In this document: one piece after another, positions 6,904-16,668 of the stretch | Layout of the letters: every line of letters begins with the position of its first letter | Numbering within the stretch: the first letter of the stretch is position 1 | Source: Rhodococcus jostii RHA1 | Lineage (GTDB): Bacteria > Actinomycetota > Actinomycetes > Mycobacteriales > Mycobacteriaceae | Assembly: GCF_000014565.1 (NCBI RefSeq) | Contig: NC_008268.1 | Coordinates: 7,382,501 to 7,446,500, forward strand | DNA length: 64,000 nucleotides | Reading direction: 5' to 3' | Made by a program: the position numbers and the translations under genes | Notes under the pieces: generated by a model | What the model saw: the letters and a program-made list of their open reading frames with translations, nothing else | What the model was told of the DNA's origin: nothing | Databases searched by the model: none

Positions 6904-6932
6904 TTCGTTCGGCCGCTCGGTCGTGTTAATGT
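6904..6932 (+). promoter_or_regulatory. Probable promoter of tRNA-Val (CAC)
   Basis: A TAATGT -10 box (6927-6932), with a weak TTCGTT 17 bp upstream, lies 36 bp before the tRNA. The -10 is identical to that of the divergent tRNA operon. Confidence 0.45.
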
Positions 6933-6968
6933 TCCAACTCGTTCGAGCGCGAGTGTTTGGCGCGCCTC

Positions 6969-7040
6969 GGTCCCGTGGCTCAGTGGAAGAGCGTCCCGTT
7001 CACACCGGGGAGGTCGCTGGTTCGATCCCAGCCGGGACCA
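6969..7040 (+). tRNA. tRNA-Val (CAC)
   Basis: Acceptor stem GGTCCCG/CGGGACC, anticodon stem TCCCG/CGGGG with loop TTCACAC (anticodon CAC), T-arm GCTGG-TTCGATC-CCAGC. It is 72 nt with discriminator A and no encoded CCA. It is divergent from the five-gene tRNA operon and directly followed by an intrinsic terminator. Confidence 0.95.
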
Positions 7041-7048
7041 CAGAAAAG

Positions 7049-7088
7049 AAGAGGGCGTTTCCGAAATCGGAAACGCCCTCTTCTTTTT
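7049..7088 (+). terminator. Intrinsic terminator of tRNA-Val (CAC)
   Basis: A perfect 15-bp stem (7049-7063 with 7068-7082) around the loop AAAT is followed by a T-run (CTTTTT). It begins 9 nt after the tRNA. Confidence 0.92.
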
Positions 7089-7195
7089 CGTGTGCGCACC
7101 CGAATAATCGGTTGTTCCGGCTCTCCGGTGCGGCGGACAATGAACTCAGCCGGCCGAAATTTCCCGGGTGATCCGCTATCGAAGGACTGAGTCCC

Positions 7196-8401
7196 ATGTT
7201 CCCCGTGAGGCTGGAAGGCACCACCGCGCCCACCTTGATGTGGGCGGAAGAGTGGACCATCGAGCAGGCAGCGTTGCAGCAGCTGCGGAACATGGCCGAC
7301 CTGCCGTGGGTGCACGGTGTGCGGGTCATGCCCGACGTCCATGTCGGCAAGGGTGCGACGGTCGGTTCCGTCATCGCGATGCGGGAGGCGGTCGCCCCGG
7401 CAGCGGTCGGCGTCGACATCGGGTGCGGGATGACGGCGGTCCGGACGGATGTGACCGCGAACGATCTGCCCGACAGCCTGCGCTCGATGCGCTCGCGCAT
7501 CGAGCACGCGGTGCCGGTCGGGTTCGCCATGCACGAGCGTTCGGTGAACGTCGGCGCACTGGACGTCAGGGACGCCGGGGGAGTGAAGAAGGGATGGCAC
7601 CGCTTCTGGCAGGAATTCGGTGACCTGCATTCCGGCGTCCAGTCCCGCGAATCCAGGGCGATGAAGCAGATCGGAACGCTCGGCGGCGGCAACCACTTCA
7701 TCGAGGTGTGCCTGTCGGACGCCGACGAGGTCTGGCTGATGCTCCACTCCGGTTCACGCAACATCGGCAAGGAGCTGGCGGAGCGGCACATCGCGGTGGC
7801 GCGGGCGTTGCCGCACAACCAGCGGCTGGTCGATCGCGATCTCGCGGTGTTCCTCGCAGGCAGCAAGGAGATGGACGCGTACCGCCACGACCTGACGTGG
7901 GCGCAGGAATACGCGGCCCGCAACCGTGCCGTCATACTCACGTTGGTGATGCAGGCATTCCGGCAGGCTCTGCCCGGCAGGCCGGTGCGATTCGACGAGC
8001 CGATCTCCTGCCACCACAACTATGTGTCGGAGGAGATCATCGACGGCGAGCCGATGCTCGTCACCCGCAAGGGCGCGATCCGGGCCGGGCGGGGTGATCT
8101 CGGACTCATCCCCGGATCCATGGGCACCGGTTCCTACGTGGTGCGTGGCCTGGGCTCCGAGTTGTCCTTCCATTCGGCATCGCACGGGGCGGGACGGACG
8201 ATGAGCCGCACGAAGGCGAAGAAGCGCTTCACCGTCGACGACCTCGTGCGGCAGACGTCCGGAGTCGAATCGCGTAAGGACGCGGGCGTGATCGACGAGA
8301 TCCCCGGCGCCTACAAGGACATCGAGCAGGTGATCGAAGCGCAGGCCGACCTCGTGGAGGTCGTGGCCCACCTGCGGCAGGTCGTCTGTGTGAAGGGATG
8401 A
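7196..8401 (+). CDS. rtcB: RtcB-type RNA-splicing ligase
   Basis: The product is 401 aa. RtcB joins RNA 3'-phosphate or 2',3'-cyclic phosphate ends to 5'-OH ends using GTP and Mn2+. Metal and active-site motifs are present: MPDVHVGKGATVGSV, GVD74-IGC77-GM, GGGNHFIEV, HHNYV and the guanylated-His motif S-H330-G-A-G-R. The length is close to E. coli RtcB (408 aa). No RtcA or RtcR is adjacent, so the regulated operon of E. coli is not reproduced. The gene directly follows the tRNA cluster; whether it repairs those tRNAs is inference. Confidence 0.92.
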   Translation: MFPVRLEGTTAPTLMWAEEWTIEQAALQQLRNMADLPWVHGVRVMPDVHVGKGATVGSVIAMREAVAPAAVGVDIGCGMTAVRTDVTANDLPDSLRSMRSRIEHAVPVGFAMHERSVNVGALDVRDAGGVKKGWHRFWQEFGDLHSGVQSRESRAMKQIGTLGGGNHFIEVCLSDADEVWLMLHSGSRNIGKELAERHIAVARALPHNQRLVDRDLAVFLAGSKEMDAYRHDLTWAQEYAARNRAVILTLVMQAFRQALPGRPVRFDEPISCHHNYVSEEIIDGEPMLVTRKGAIRAGRGDLGLIPGSMGTGSYVVRGLGSELSFHSASHGAGRTMSRTKAKKRFTVDDLVRQTSGVESRKDAGVIDEIPGAYKDIEQVIEAQADLVEVVAHLRQVVCVKG

Positions 8402-8435
8402 CCTGCGGGCGGTGCGACGACGCGCCGCCGCAGGT
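8401..8435 (+). terminator. Possible terminator hairpin after rtcB
   Basis: ACCTGCGG.. (8401-8416) and its near-perfect complement (8421-8435) form a roughly 15-bp stem with one bulge, starting at the rtcB stop. There is no T-tract. Confidence 0.4.
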
Positions 8436-8456
8436 CGCGCTCGGTAGGCTGGAGCG

Positions 8457-8930
8457 GTGACTAGCGGAGAAGCTCGGCCGGGACCCGCGCCCGAGAACGT
8501 GGACGTGGACGACTCGGATCTGTCCCCGTTCCAGGAAGCGGAGAGCCGGTGGCACCGGTGGCGGGCGCACATCGCGGCGCGGCCGAGCCTCAATCTGGCG
8601 TACCGCATCGCGGTGGGGGTCATCGGGGCCCTGGTGCTGGCCGCCGGGATCGTCGCGATTCCCTATCCGGGCCCCGGCTGGCTGATCGTGTTCGCGGGGC
8701 TCGGGATCCTCGCATCCGAGTTCGCTTGGGCCCACCGGCTGCTGCACTACGCGCGGCAGCGCTACGACAAGTTCATGCACTGGTTCTCGCGGCAGTCACT
8801 GGTGGTCAAGGGGGCGGGCGCGCTGCTGACGTGTGTCATCGTCCTCGCCACGCTGTGGTTGCTCGGGACGTTCGGTCTCGTCGGAACGTGGATCGGCCTC
8901 GACTACCCGTGGCTGGAGAGCCCGCTCTAG
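8457..8930 (+). CDS. TIGR02611-family PGPGW membrane protein
   Basis: The product is 157 aa from a GTG start. A polar N-terminus of about 55 residues is followed by three membrane segments: one around 58-75, one from the IPYPGPGWLIVFAGLGILA motif that defines this actinobacterial family, and a C-terminal one (residues about 118-145). The function of the family is unknown. It lies 95 bp upstream of thrS on the same strand. Confidence 0.82.
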   Translation: MTSGEARPGPAPENVDVDDSDLSPFQEAESRWHRWRAHIAARPSLNLAYRIAVGVIGALVLAAGIVAIPYPGPGWLIVFAGLGILASEFAWAHRLLHYARQRYDKFMHWFSRQSLVVKGAGALLTCVIVLATLWLLGTFGLVGTWIGLDYPWLESPL

Positions 8931-9025
8931 CCGGACGCATGGTTGGGTGTGACTGCTGGGCCGATAACATGGGCTGGCACATTCACCATGTCTGCACCGC
9001 ACACCTCACCTAGGAGAACATCGCC

Positions 9026-11083
9026 GTGAGCACCCCCGCATCCGCCGCCCCAGCCGCCCTCGTCCGGGTGCCCGCGGGGACTACGGCCGGTACAGCGGTT
9101 CGGGAGGCGGGCTACCCGAGCAAGGGTCCGGACGTCGTCGTCGTGGTCCGTGACGCCGAGGGCCAGCTCAAGGACCTGTCCTGGGTGCCCGACACCGACG
9201 TCGAGGTCGAGCCGGTCGCGGCGAACACCGACGACGGCCGCAGCGTCATCCGCCACTCCGCCGCCCACGTGCTCGCGCAGGCCGTCCAGCAGGAGTTCCC
9301 CGAGGCGAAGCTGGGCATCGGCCCGCCGATCAAGGACGGCTTCTACTACGACTTCGCCGTCGATCGCCCGTTCACCCCCGAGGACCTCGCGAGCCTCGAG
9401 AAGCGGATGAAGAAGATCATCAAGGGGTCGCAGCGGTTCTCCCGCCGCGTCGTCGAGTCGCTCGAGGACGCGCGCGCCGAGCTGGCGAAGGAGCCCTTCA
9501 AGCTCGAACTCATCGACGACAAGTCGGGCATCGACGATCCGGAGATCATGGAGGTGGGCGGCAACGAGCTCACCATCTACGACAACCTGGACCCGCGGAC
9601 CGGCGAGAAGGTGTGGGGGGATCTGTGCCGCGGCCCGCACATCCCCACCACCAAGCACATCCCGGCGTTCAAGCTCACCCGCAGCTCGGCGGCGTACTGG
9701 CGCGGTAATCAGGACAACGCCGATCTCCAGCGCATCTACGGCACCGCGTGGGAGTCGGCGGAGGCGCAGGACCAGCACCTGGAGCTGCTCGCGGAGGCGG
9801 AACGCCGCGACCACCGCAAGCTGGGGTCCGAACTCGACCTGTTCAGCTTCCCCGACGAACTCGGCTCCGGACTGCCCGTGTTCCATCCGCGGGGCGGAAT
9901 CATCCGCACCGAGATGGAGGACTACTCCCGCAAGCGGCACGTCGAGGAGGGGTACGAGTTCGTCAACACCCCCCACATCACCAAGGGGCACCTCTACGAG
10001 GTGTCGGGTCACCTGGACTGGTACCGCGACGGCATGTTCCCGGCGATGCACATCGACGAGGAGCTGAACGAGGACGGCACCGTGCGCAAGCCGGGCCAGG
10101 ACTACTACCTCAAGCCGATGAACTGCCCGATGCACAACCTGATCTTCCGCTCCCGCGGCCGGTCGTACCGCGAGCTGCCGTTGCGGCTCTTCGAGTTCGG
10201 TTCCGTGTACCGGTACGAGAAGTCGGGTGTCGTCCACGGACTCACCCGCGTGCGCGGCATGACGCAGGACGACGCGCACATCTACTGCACCCGTGAGCAG
10301 ATGCGTGACGAACTGGCGACCACCCTGCAGTTCGTGCTCGGCCTGCTGAAGGACTACGGACTCGACGACTTCTACCTCGAGCTGTCCACCAAGAACCCGG
10401 ACAAGTTCGTCGGCGACGACGCCGTGTGGGAGGAAGCGACGGCGACTCTCGCCGAGGTCGCGGAGTCGTCGGGGCTGAACCTGGTTCCCGATCCGGGCGG
10501 CGCCGCGTTCTACGGACCGAAGATCTCGGTGCAGGTGCAGGACGCCCTGGGCCGCACCTGGCAGATGTCGACCATTCAGCTCGACTTCAACCTGCCGGAG
10601 CGTTTCGACCTCGAGTACACGGCCAACGACGGCACCAAGCAGCGTCCGGTCATGATCCACCGGGCCCTGTTCGGTTCCATCGAACGGTTCTTCGGCGTGC
10701 TCACCGAGCACTACGCGGGTGCGTTCCCGGCGTGGCTGGCGCCCGTCCAGGTGGTCGGCATCCCGGTGGCCGAGACGTTCGCCGATCACCTCTTCGACGT
10801 GGTGAAGCGGCTGAAGGCGGCCGGTGTCCGCGCCGAGGTCGACGCGAGCGACGACCGCATGCAGAAGAAGATCTTCAACAACACGGCGCAGAAGGTGCCC
10901 TTCATGTTGCTGGCGGGTGCGCGCGACGTCGAGGCGGGTGCCGTCAGCTTCCGATTCCGGGACGGCACCCAGGTCAACGGCGTGCCCGTGGACGACGCCG
11001 TGCGGATCGTCACCGAGTGGATCGGTCGCCGCGAGAATGCCTCGCCGACGGCGGAACTGCTGCAACCCGGTAAGGAAGGGTGA
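9026..11083 (+). CDS. thrS: Threonyl-tRNA synthetase
   Basis: The product is 685 aa from a GTG preceded by TAGGAGAAC. The order is TGS domain (about 8-70), the second additional domain with editing residues ([11 protein letters not shown] at about 76, CRGPHIPTT), the class II core with the zinc Cys in PMNCPMHNL and ligand His in RGMTQDDAH and [10 protein letters not shown], and the C-terminal anticodon domain (from about 570). Full length for the family. It charges tRNA-Thr in the cytoplasm. No T-box leader is visible in the 95-bp upstream gap. The stop overlaps or abuts the HIT-protein start, so it leads the pgsA-patA-pimA operon. Confidence 0.97.
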   Translation: MSTPASAAPAALVRVPAGTTAGTAVREAGYPSKGPDVVVVVRDAEGQLKDLSWVPDTDVEVEPVAANTDDGRSVIRHSAAHVLAQAVQQEFPEAKLGIGPPIKDGFYYDFAVDRPFTPEDLASLEKRMKKIIKGSQRFSRRVVESLEDARAELAKEPFKLELIDDKSGIDDPEIMEVGGNELTIYDNLDPRTGEKVWGDLCRGPHIPTTKHIPAFKLTRSSAAYWRGNQDNADLQRIYGTAWESAEAQDQHLELLAEAERRDHRKLGSELDLFSFPDELGSGLPVFHPRGGIIRTEMEDYSRKRHVEEGYEFVNTPHITKGHLYEVSGHLDWYRDGMFPAMHIDEELNEDGTVRKPGQDYYLKPMNCPMHNLIFRSRGRSYRELPLRLFEFGSVYRYEKSGVVHGLTRVRGMTQDDAHIYCTREQMRDELATTLQFVLGLLKDYGLDDFYLELSTKNPDKFVGDDAVWEEATATLAEVAESSGLNLVPDPGGAAFYGPKISVQVQDALGRTWQMSTIQLDFNLPERFDLEYTANDGTKQRPVMIHRALFGSIERFFGVLTEHYAGAFPAWLAPVQVVGIPVAETFADHLFDVVKRLKAAGVRAEVDASDDRMQKKIFNNTAQKVPFMLLAGARDVEAGAVSFRFRDGTQVNGVPVDDAVRIVTEWIGRRENASPTAELLQPGKEG

Positions 11084-11664
11084 CGCACATGACCGGAGGT
11101 GACGACGTGACGGCCGACGAGATGCTCGGCGGCCCCGGCCGCCTCGTCGACCGCGGCCCCGGCGAACCCGATCACCTCCAGCGGATCTGGTCGCCGCACC
11201 GCATGTCGTACATCGCCGAGGCGCCGAAGTCGCGGGACACCCCGAACGAGCCGTTCATCGACATCCCGAAGATGGACGACGAGGACGGGTTGATCGTCGC
11301 CCGGGGTGAGCACGTCTATGCGGTGCTCAACCTGTACCCGTACAACCCGGGGCACCTGATGGTCGTTCCCTACCGCAAGGTCGCGGCGCTCGAAGACCTG
11401 ACGGAGGAGGAAAGCGCCGAGTTGATGTCGTTCACGCAGCAGGCTCTGCGCGTGATCAAGCGGGTGTCGCGGCCGGACGGTTTCAACGTCGGTCTCAATC
11501 TCGGTGCGGCGGCAGGTGGTTCGCTCGCCGAGCACCTGCATCAGCACATCGTGCCGCGCTGGGGCGGGGACGCGAACTTCATCACGGTCCTCGCCGGGGT
11601 CAAGGTCATGCCGCAGTTGCTGCGCGAGACCCGGGGGCTGCTGGCGAAGGCCTGGAATGAATGA
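11080..11664 (+). CDS. HIT-domain nucleotide phosphorylase/hydrolase (Rv2613c-like)
   Basis: The product is 194 aa from a GTG that overlaps the thrS stop; an ATG at 11089 would give 191 aa. The histidine triad is in [11 protein letters not shown], with the preceding nucleotide-site block [19 protein letters not shown]. The homologue Rv2613c is a diadenosine-tetraphosphate phosphorylase, so Ap4A turnover next to a tRNA synthetase (a source of Ap4A) is plausible. The gene is embedded between thrS and pgsA as in mycobacteria. Confidence 0.88.
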   Translation: MTHMTGGDDVTADEMLGGPGRLVDRGPGEPDHLQRIWSPHRMSYIAEAPKSRDTPNEPFIDIPKMDDEDGLIVARGEHVYAVLNLYPYNPGHLMVVPYRKVAALEDLTEEESAELMSFTQQALRVIKRVSRPDGFNVGLNLGAAAGGSLAEHLHQHIVPRWGGDANFITVLAGVKVMPQLLRETRGLLAKAWNE

Positions 11665-11743
11665 CGCGTTAGATGAATGACGCGGGAGTCGCTGGCTCAC
11701 GCGTGCGGGGTTCCTGGCAGGAAGTGAAGAACGGGGTGGAGAG

Positions 11744-12409
11744 GTGCTGAGCTTCTTCGGACGGGCATCCGTGTCCAAGGTGACGGCACCATTGGGGAAG
11801 GCCCTGGTCAAGACCGGGCTCACTCCCGATTCCGTCACCGTCATCGGCACCGTAGCGACCGTGGCCGGCGCGGTCACGCTGTTTCCCAGCGGACATCTGT
11901 TCTGGGGAGCGATGTTCATCTGGCTGTTCGTCATGTTCGACATGCTCGACGGTGCCATGGCCCGCGCCCGCGGCGGCGGAACCCGGTACGGTGCCGTTCT
12001 CGACGCCACCTGCGACCGGGTGGCCGACGGTGCGATCTTCGCCGGTCTGGCCTGGTGGGCGGTCTATCACGAGAACAGCAAGCCGCTGCTGATCGCGACT
12101 CTGCTGTGCCTCGTCACCTCGCAGGTGATCTCGTACGCCAAGGCGCGCGCCGAGGCCAGTGGGCTGTCCGCCGACGGTGGACTCATCGAACGACCCGATC
12201 GGCTGGTCATCGTGCTGGTCGGTGCCGGCGTGACCGGGCTCGGAGTTCCGTGGGCCATTCATGTCGCGATGTGGTTGCTGTCGGCGGGCAGCGTCATCAC
12301 CGTGTTCCAGCGGGTACTGGCCGTCCGCCGGTCGCCGGGCGCCCGGGACGTGCTGCCCCTCCCGCCTGCGGACCCGACGCCGGAAGACGGACAGGCGAGC
12401 GTGCAGTGA
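11744..12409 (+). CDS. pgsA: Phosphatidylinositol phosphate synthase (CDP-alcohol phosphotransferase)
   Basis: The product is 221 aa from a GTG with GGTGGAGAG nearby. The CDP-alcohol phosphotransferase signature is complete: D66-x2-D69-G70-x2-A-R74-x8-G83-x3-D87-x3-D91, the two-metal site in the membrane. It joins CDP-diacylglycerol with inositol phosphate to make phosphatidylinositol phosphate, the anchor of PIM, LM and LAM. Several membrane helices follow. It overlaps patA by GTGA, so translation is coupled. Homologue of Rv2612c. Confidence 0.93.
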   Translation: MLSFFGRASVSKVTAPLGKALVKTGLTPDSVTVIGTVATVAGAVTLFPSGHLFWGAMFIWLFVMFDMLDGAMARARGGGTRYGAVLDATCDRVADGAIFAGLAWWAVYHENSKPLLIATLLCLVTSQVISYAKARAEASGLSADGGLIERPDRLVIVLVGAGVTGLGVPWAIHVAMWLLSAGSVITVFQRVLAVRRSPGARDVLPLPPADPTPEDGQASVQ

Positions 12410-13311
12410 GCGGTCTGTCGGAACGCATCAGCGACCTGGGGTACGCGACTGGCTGGCGGCTGGTCCGTGCGCTGCCCGAGAAGGCCGCGGTCGCCCTGTT
12501 CGACAGGGGAGCCGACTTCGCCGTCCGGAACGGCGGCCCGGAACAGTTGCGCCGCAATCTCGCCCGCGTGCTCGGTGTACCCGCGGACGAGGTGCCGGAC
12601 ACCCTGATGCGGGCGTCGATGCGGTCCTACGCGCGCTACTGGCGGGAGGCTTTCCGGCTGCCGTCGATGGACCTCGTGAAGACGGGCGCCGCCCTCGACG
12701 AGCTGATCGAAGGGCAGAAGCACCTCGACGCCGCGAAAGAAGCCGGCCGGGGCGCGGTCATGGCACTGCCGCACAGCGGCAACTGGGACATGGCCGGTGT
12801 GTGGTGCGCCCAGCACTGGGGCGGGCTGTCCACGGTCGCCGAGCGATTGAGGCCGGAGTCGCTGTACCGGCGGTTCGTCGATTACCGCGAAGGGCTCGGT
12901 TTCGAGATCTTTCCGCTCAGCGGGGGAGAGAACCCCCCGTTCGTGGAACTGTCGGCGCGACTGCGGGACAACGGGATCGTGTGCCTCCTCGGTGAACGCG
13001 ACCTGGCGAAGAAGGGCGTCCCGGTGACGTTCTTCGGGGAACCGACGCGCATGCCCGCCGGCCCCGCGAAGCTGGCGATCGACACCGGCGCGCCGCTGCT
13101 GCCGGTGCACTGCTGGTTCACGGACGGCGGGTGGGGTTTCCGCATCGACCCGCCGATCGACACCACCGCGGGGGTTGCCGCGGCGACTCAGGCCCTGGCG
13201 GATCGGTTCGAGGCCAACATCGCGGCACATCCCGAGGACTGGCACATGCTTCAGCCGCTGTGGCTCTCCGACCTGTCCCAGTCGAGGCTCTCCCGCATGG
13301 AGAACTCGTGA
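12406..13311 (+). CDS. patA: Phosphatidylinositol mannoside acyltransferase PatA
   Basis: The product is 301 aa of the LpxL/HtrB-like lysophospholipid acyltransferase superfamily, which in mycobacteria acylates the 6-position of mannose in PIM1/PIM2. The catalytic HxxxxD motif is H123-S-G-N-W-D128, followed by LGERDLAKKG and PAKLAIDTGAPLLPVHCW. The start is the GTG overlapping the pgsA stop, and the end overlaps the pimA start. The product acts at the cytoplasmic face of the membrane. Confidence 0.93.
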   Translation: MSGLSERISDLGYATGWRLVRALPEKAAVALFDRGADFAVRNGGPEQLRRNLARVLGVPADEVPDTLMRASMRSYARYWREAFRLPSMDLVKTGAALDELIEGQKHLDAAKEAGRGAVMALPHSGNWDMAGVWCAQHWGGLSTVAERLRPESLYRRFVDYREGLGFEIFPLSGGENPPFVELSARLRDNGIVCLLGERDLAKKGVPVTFFGEPTRMPAGPAKLAIDTGAPLLPVHCWFTDGGWGFRIDPPIDTTAGVAAATQALADRFEANIAAHPEDWHMLQPLWLSDLSQSRLSRMENS

Positions 13312-14435
13312 AGATCGGAATGGTCTGCCCGTACTCGTTCGACGTCCCGGGCGGAGTGCAGGCCCACGTCGTCGACCTCGCGGAGGTTCTGATCGAGCGC
13401 GGGCACAAGGTGAGCGTCCTCGCGCCGGCGTCCGACGACGTCGACCTGCCCGACTTCGTCGTCTCCGCGGGGCGCGCCCTCGCCATTCCCTACAACGGTT
13501 CGGTGGCCCGGCTGAGTTTCGGCCCCGCCGCGAGCGCCCGCGTGCGGCGCTGGATCTCGGACAACAACTTCGACGTCCTGCACATCCACGAGCCGAACGC
13601 GCCGAGCCTGTCCATGCTCGCCATGCGCGTGGCCGAGGGGCCCATCGTGGCCACTTTCCACACATCGACCACGAAGTCGTTGGTGCTGAGCACGTTTCAG
13701 GGTGTTCTCCAGCCCTACCTGGAAAGGATCAGCGGCCGCATCGCGGTGTCGGAACTCGCCCGACGCTGGCAGGTGGAATCACTGGGCTCCGATGCGGTCG
13801 AGATCCCCAACGGGGTCGACGTCCAGGCGTTCGCGAACGCCGAGCCGCTGCCCGGCTACCCGCGTCCGGGAAAGACCATCCTCTTCCTCGGCCGCTACGA
13901 CGAGCCCCGCAAGGGCATGGCGGTGCTCCTCAAGGCGCTGCCCGCTCTGGTGGAGAAGTATCCCGACCTCGAGGTGCTGGTGGTCGGACGCGGCGACGAG
14001 GACAAGCTGCGCCGCGAGGCCGGCCCGGTCTTCGGGCACCTGCGTCTGCTGGGCCAGGTCGACGATGCCGAGAAGGCGTCGGCACTGCGGAGCGCCGACG
14101 TGTACTGCGCCCCCAACCTCGGGGGTGAGAGCTTCGGCATCGTGCTGGTGGAGGCGATGGCCGCGGGAGCTGCCGTCGTGGCGAGCGAACTGGACGCGTT
14201 CCGCCGGGTCCTGCGGGACGGGCAGGCAGGCGTGCTGGTGCCGGTCGGGGATGTGGCGGCGCTCGCCGCCGGGATCGACTCGGTGCTCGGTGACCCCGAG
14301 CGCAGCGCCGCGCTCACCGATGTCGGCCGGACGGTGGTCACCGAATACGACTGGCCGGTGGTGGCCGAACAGATCCTGCGTGTCTACGAGACGGTCACCG
14401 TCGGCCGCGACGGCGTCCGGGAGGTCGGCTCGTGA
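13308..14435 (+). CDS. pimA: Phosphatidyl-myo-inositol alpha-mannosyltransferase PimA
   Basis: The product is 375 aa, a GT-B glycosyltransferase of family GT4. The N-terminal loop PGGVQAHV and the C-terminal nucleotide-sugar site GESFGIVLVEAMAAG with the E-x7-E pattern are visible. It transfers mannose from GDP-mannose to phosphatidylinositol, the first step of PIM synthesis. The GTG start overlaps the patA stop and its stop overlaps the NUDIX gene, so pgsA, patA, pimA and the NUDIX gene form one translationally coupled set. Confidence 0.95.
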   Translation: MKIGMVCPYSFDVPGGVQAHVVDLAEVLIERGHKVSVLAPASDDVDLPDFVVSAGRALAIPYNGSVARLSFGPAASARVRRWISDNNFDVLHIHEPNAPSLSMLAMRVAEGPIVATFHTSTTKSLVLSTFQGVLQPYLERISGRIAVSELARRWQVESLGSDAVEIPNGVDVQAFANAEPLPGYPRPGKTILFLGRYDEPRKGMAVLLKALPALVEKYPDLEVLVVGRGDEDKLRREAGPVFGHLRLLGQVDDAEKASALRSADVYCAPNLGGESFGIVLVEAMAAGAAVVASELDAFRRVLRDGQAGVLVPVGDVAALAAGIDSVLGDPERSAALTDVGRTVVTEYDWPVVAEQILRVYETVTVGRDGVREVGS

Positions 14436-15454
14436 CGTTCTCCGCCCTCACGATCCTGGTCCTCGCCCTGGTCGCGGCCGTCGTCCTGGCGATCGGCCTG
14501 TGGGCGTACGGAACGGCCAACCGCCTCGACCGCCTGCACGTTCGCTCCGACCTGTCCTGGCAGGCTCTCGACGCGGCCCTCGCCCGCCGGGCGGTGGTCG
14601 TGCGGGCGGCGGCCGCGGCGATGGACCCGCCCGAGGGCAGGTCGCTGGCCGCGCTGGCGGCCCGGGCCGAACGGTCGGACCGGGCCGACCGGGAGATCGC
14701 CGAGAATGCGTTGTCGAGTGCACTCTCGTCCCTCGATCCGGAGGCGCTGCGTCCCCAGTTGGTGGCGGAACTCGCCGATTCGGAGGCGCGGGTGCTGATC
14801 GCCCGCCGTTTCCACAACGACGCCGTCCGCGACACCCTCGCACTCCGCACCCGGCGTCCGGTCCGATGGCTGCACCTCGGGGGCACGGCCCCGCTGCCGA
14901 CGTACTTCGAGATCACCGAACGCTCGTCCGCCGCGGCGTTCACCGAGGGTCTGTCCCTCGATTCCGTCCGGACATCAGCCCGGGTGGTGCTGCTCGACCG
15001 TGAGGGCCGGGTCCTGCTGCTCCGGGGTCACGACCCCACCGTCCCTGACGTCTACTACTGGTTCACGATCGGTGGCGCCGTCGAGAAGGGGGAGAACCTG
15101 CGGGCCGCCGCGGTCCGGGAGATCGCCGAGGAGACGGGGCACACCGCGTCGCCCGAATCGCTGCGCGGACCCATGTGGCGGCGGGTTGCCATCTTCTCCT
15201 GGAACGGGCAGCTGATCCGCTCCGAGGAACTGTTCTTCGCGTTGCGCACCGGCGGGTTCGAGCCGCACCACGGGGGCTTCACCGAACTCGAGAACCGCAC
15301 CATCACCGGTCACCGGTGGTGCACCGCGGACACGGTTCGTGAACTGGCGGCAGCAGGGGAAGCCGTGTACCCGCACGACCTCGCGGATCTCCTCGACGAG
15401 GCAGGCGCGGTGGCCTCGGCCGCGGACGAACCCGAGGTGCGCGCGATCACCTGA
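14432..15454 (+). CDS. Membrane-anchored NUDIX hydrolase (Rv2609c-like)
   Basis: The product is 340 aa from a GTG overlapping the pimA stop. One N-terminal membrane helix (about 5-27) is followed by a charged helical region and, from about residue 180, a NUDIX domain. Its box is complete: G-G-x5-E-x7-R-E-I-x-E-E-T-G. The substrate, presumably a nucleoside diphosphate derivative, is unknown. Location in the PIM operon suggests a link to sugar-nucleotide or lipid precursor turnover at the membrane, but that is inference. Confidence 0.85.
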   Translation: MTFSALTILVLALVAAVVLAIGLWAYGTANRLDRLHVRSDLSWQALDAALARRAVVVRAAAAAMDPPEGRSLAALAARAERSDRADREIAENALSSALSSLDPEALRPQLVAELADSEARVLIARRFHNDAVRDTLALRTRRPVRWLHLGGTAPLPTYFEITERSSAAAFTEGLSLDSVRTSARVVLLDREGRVLLLRGHDPTVPDVYYWFTIGGAVEKGENLRAAAVREIAEETGHTASPESLRGPMWRRVAIFSWNGQLIRSEELFFALRTGGFEPHHGGFTELENRTITGHRWCTADTVRELAAAGEAVYPHDLADLLDEAGAVASAADEPEVRAIT

Positions 15455-15606
15455 GCCGTCCCGGGAGCCCGGAGAAAGCCAGCAATTGCCGACTGGCTAC
15501 GGAAGTGGACGGCCCCTCGTCCTAGAATCGGGTACTGCAGCGTGAACGTCGTCGCTCACGTATGCCGTTATCGAAGTCAATCCACGCCACAACCCAGGAG
15601 TTCGCT

Positions 15607-16509
15607 GTGAGCACCCCCGACACCACCCCCACCACCGGTACGGCACGCGTCAAGCGTGGCATGGCCGAGATGTTGAAGGGCGGGGTCATCATGGACGTCG
15701 TCACCCCCGATCAGGCGAAGATCGCCGAGGATGCCGGTGCGGTCGCGGTGATGGCGCTCGAGCGGGTGCCCGCGGACATCCGGGCGCAGGGTGGGGTGTC
15801 CCGGATGAGTGATCCGGACATGATCGACGGCATCATCTCCGCGGTGTCGATCCCGGTGATGGCCAAGGCCCGGATCGGGCACTTCGTGGAGGCGCAGATC
15901 CTGCAGTCCCTCGGGGTCGATTACGTCGACGAGTCGGAGGTGCTGACCCCGGCCGACTACGCCAATCACATCGACAAGTGGCAGTTCACCGTCCCGTTCG
16001 TGTGTGGTGCCACCAATCTCGGTGAGGCGCTGCGGCGGATCACCGAGGGTGCGGCGATGATCCGGTCCAAGGGGGAGGCCGGTACCGGTGACGTGTCGAA
16101 CGCGACCACGCACATGCGGACGATCGGTGGGGAGATCCGCCGGTTGACCTCGCTCAGCGAGGACGAGCTGTATGTGGCGGCGAAGGAGTTGCAGGCGCCG
16201 TACGATCTGGTCGTCGAGGTCGCCAAGGCCGGGAAGTTGCCGGTCACGATGTTCACTGCCGGTGGCATCGCCACCCCGGCGGATGCGGCGATGATGATGC
16301 AGCTCGGTGCGGAGGGTGTGTTCGTCGGGTCGGGGATCTTCAAGTCGGGTAACCCGGCGGAGCGGGCCGCGGCGATCGTGAAGGCGACCACGTTCTTCGA
16401 CGACCCGGATGTGCTGGCGAAGGTTTCCCGTGGGCTGGGTGAGGCGATGGTCGGGATCAACGTCGACGACATCCCCGTCCCGCACCGGCTCGCCGAACGC
16501 GGCTGGTGA
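15607..16509 (+). CDS. pdxS: Pyridoxal 5'-phosphate synthase lyase subunit PdxS
   Basis: The product is 300 aa. It starts at GTG 15607 with GGAG 7 nt upstream; a frame opening at 15562 lacks a ribosome site. The TIM-barrel motifs are present: [13 protein letters not shown] with the ribose-5-phosphate-binding region, [29 protein letters not shown] with the catalytic Lys, and [13 protein letters not shown] with the phosphate site. Together with PdxT it makes PLP from ribose 5-phosphate, glyceraldehyde 3-phosphate and glutamine-derived ammonia. Two strong hairpins follow, so pdxS is a separate transcription unit from pdxT, 2.5 kb away. Confidence 0.97.
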   Translation: MSTPDTTPTTGTARVKRGMAEMLKGGVIMDVVTPDQAKIAEDAGAVAVMALERVPADIRAQGGVSRMSDPDMIDGIISAVSIPVMAKARIGHFVEAQILQSLGVDYVDESEVLTPADYANHIDKWQFTVPFVCGATNLGEALRRITEGAAMIRSKGEAGTGDVSNATTHMRTIGGEIRRLTSLSEDELYVAAKELQAPYDLVVEVAKAGKLPVTMFTAGGIATPADAAMMMQLGAEGVFVGSGIFKSGNPAERAAAIVKATTFFDDPDVLAKVSRGLGEAMVGINVDDIPVPHRLAERGW

Positions 16510-16512
16510 TCC

Positions 16513-16539
16513 CCGCGATCGATCTGTGATCGATCGCGG
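16513..16539 (+). terminator. Terminator hairpin 1 after pdxS
   Basis: A perfect 12-bp stem (16513-16524 with 16528-16539) around the loop TGT, 3 bp after the pdxS stop. Confidence 0.75.
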
Positions 16540-16567
16540 CGCTCCTGGCGCCGCACTACTTCCGTTC

Positions 16568-16607
16568 GCACCGCACGAGGCCCCGACCCGGGCCTCGTGC
16601 GGTGCGG
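16568..16607 (+). terminator. Terminator hairpin 2 after pdxS
   Basis: A perfect 17-bp GC-rich stem (16568-16584 with 16591-16607) around the loop CGACCC. Placed in tandem with the first hairpin, it insulates pdxS from the thioesterase gene. Confidence 0.8.
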
Positions 16608-16668
16608 TGCGCCGGTGCCCGGGACCCGTGTGAGAGTGTCAGCGGACGAGCATCGGAAGGGGCCGTGG

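Noticed and set aside
8931..9025. T-box leader before thrS
   Set aside because: The gap of 95 bp is too short and shows no specifier hairpin or T-box sequence.
8927..11065. A 712-codon open frame on the minus strand across thrS
   Set aside because: It is the antisense shadow of thrS, driven by GC-rich third positions; the translation is His/Arg/Val-rich and matches no fold.
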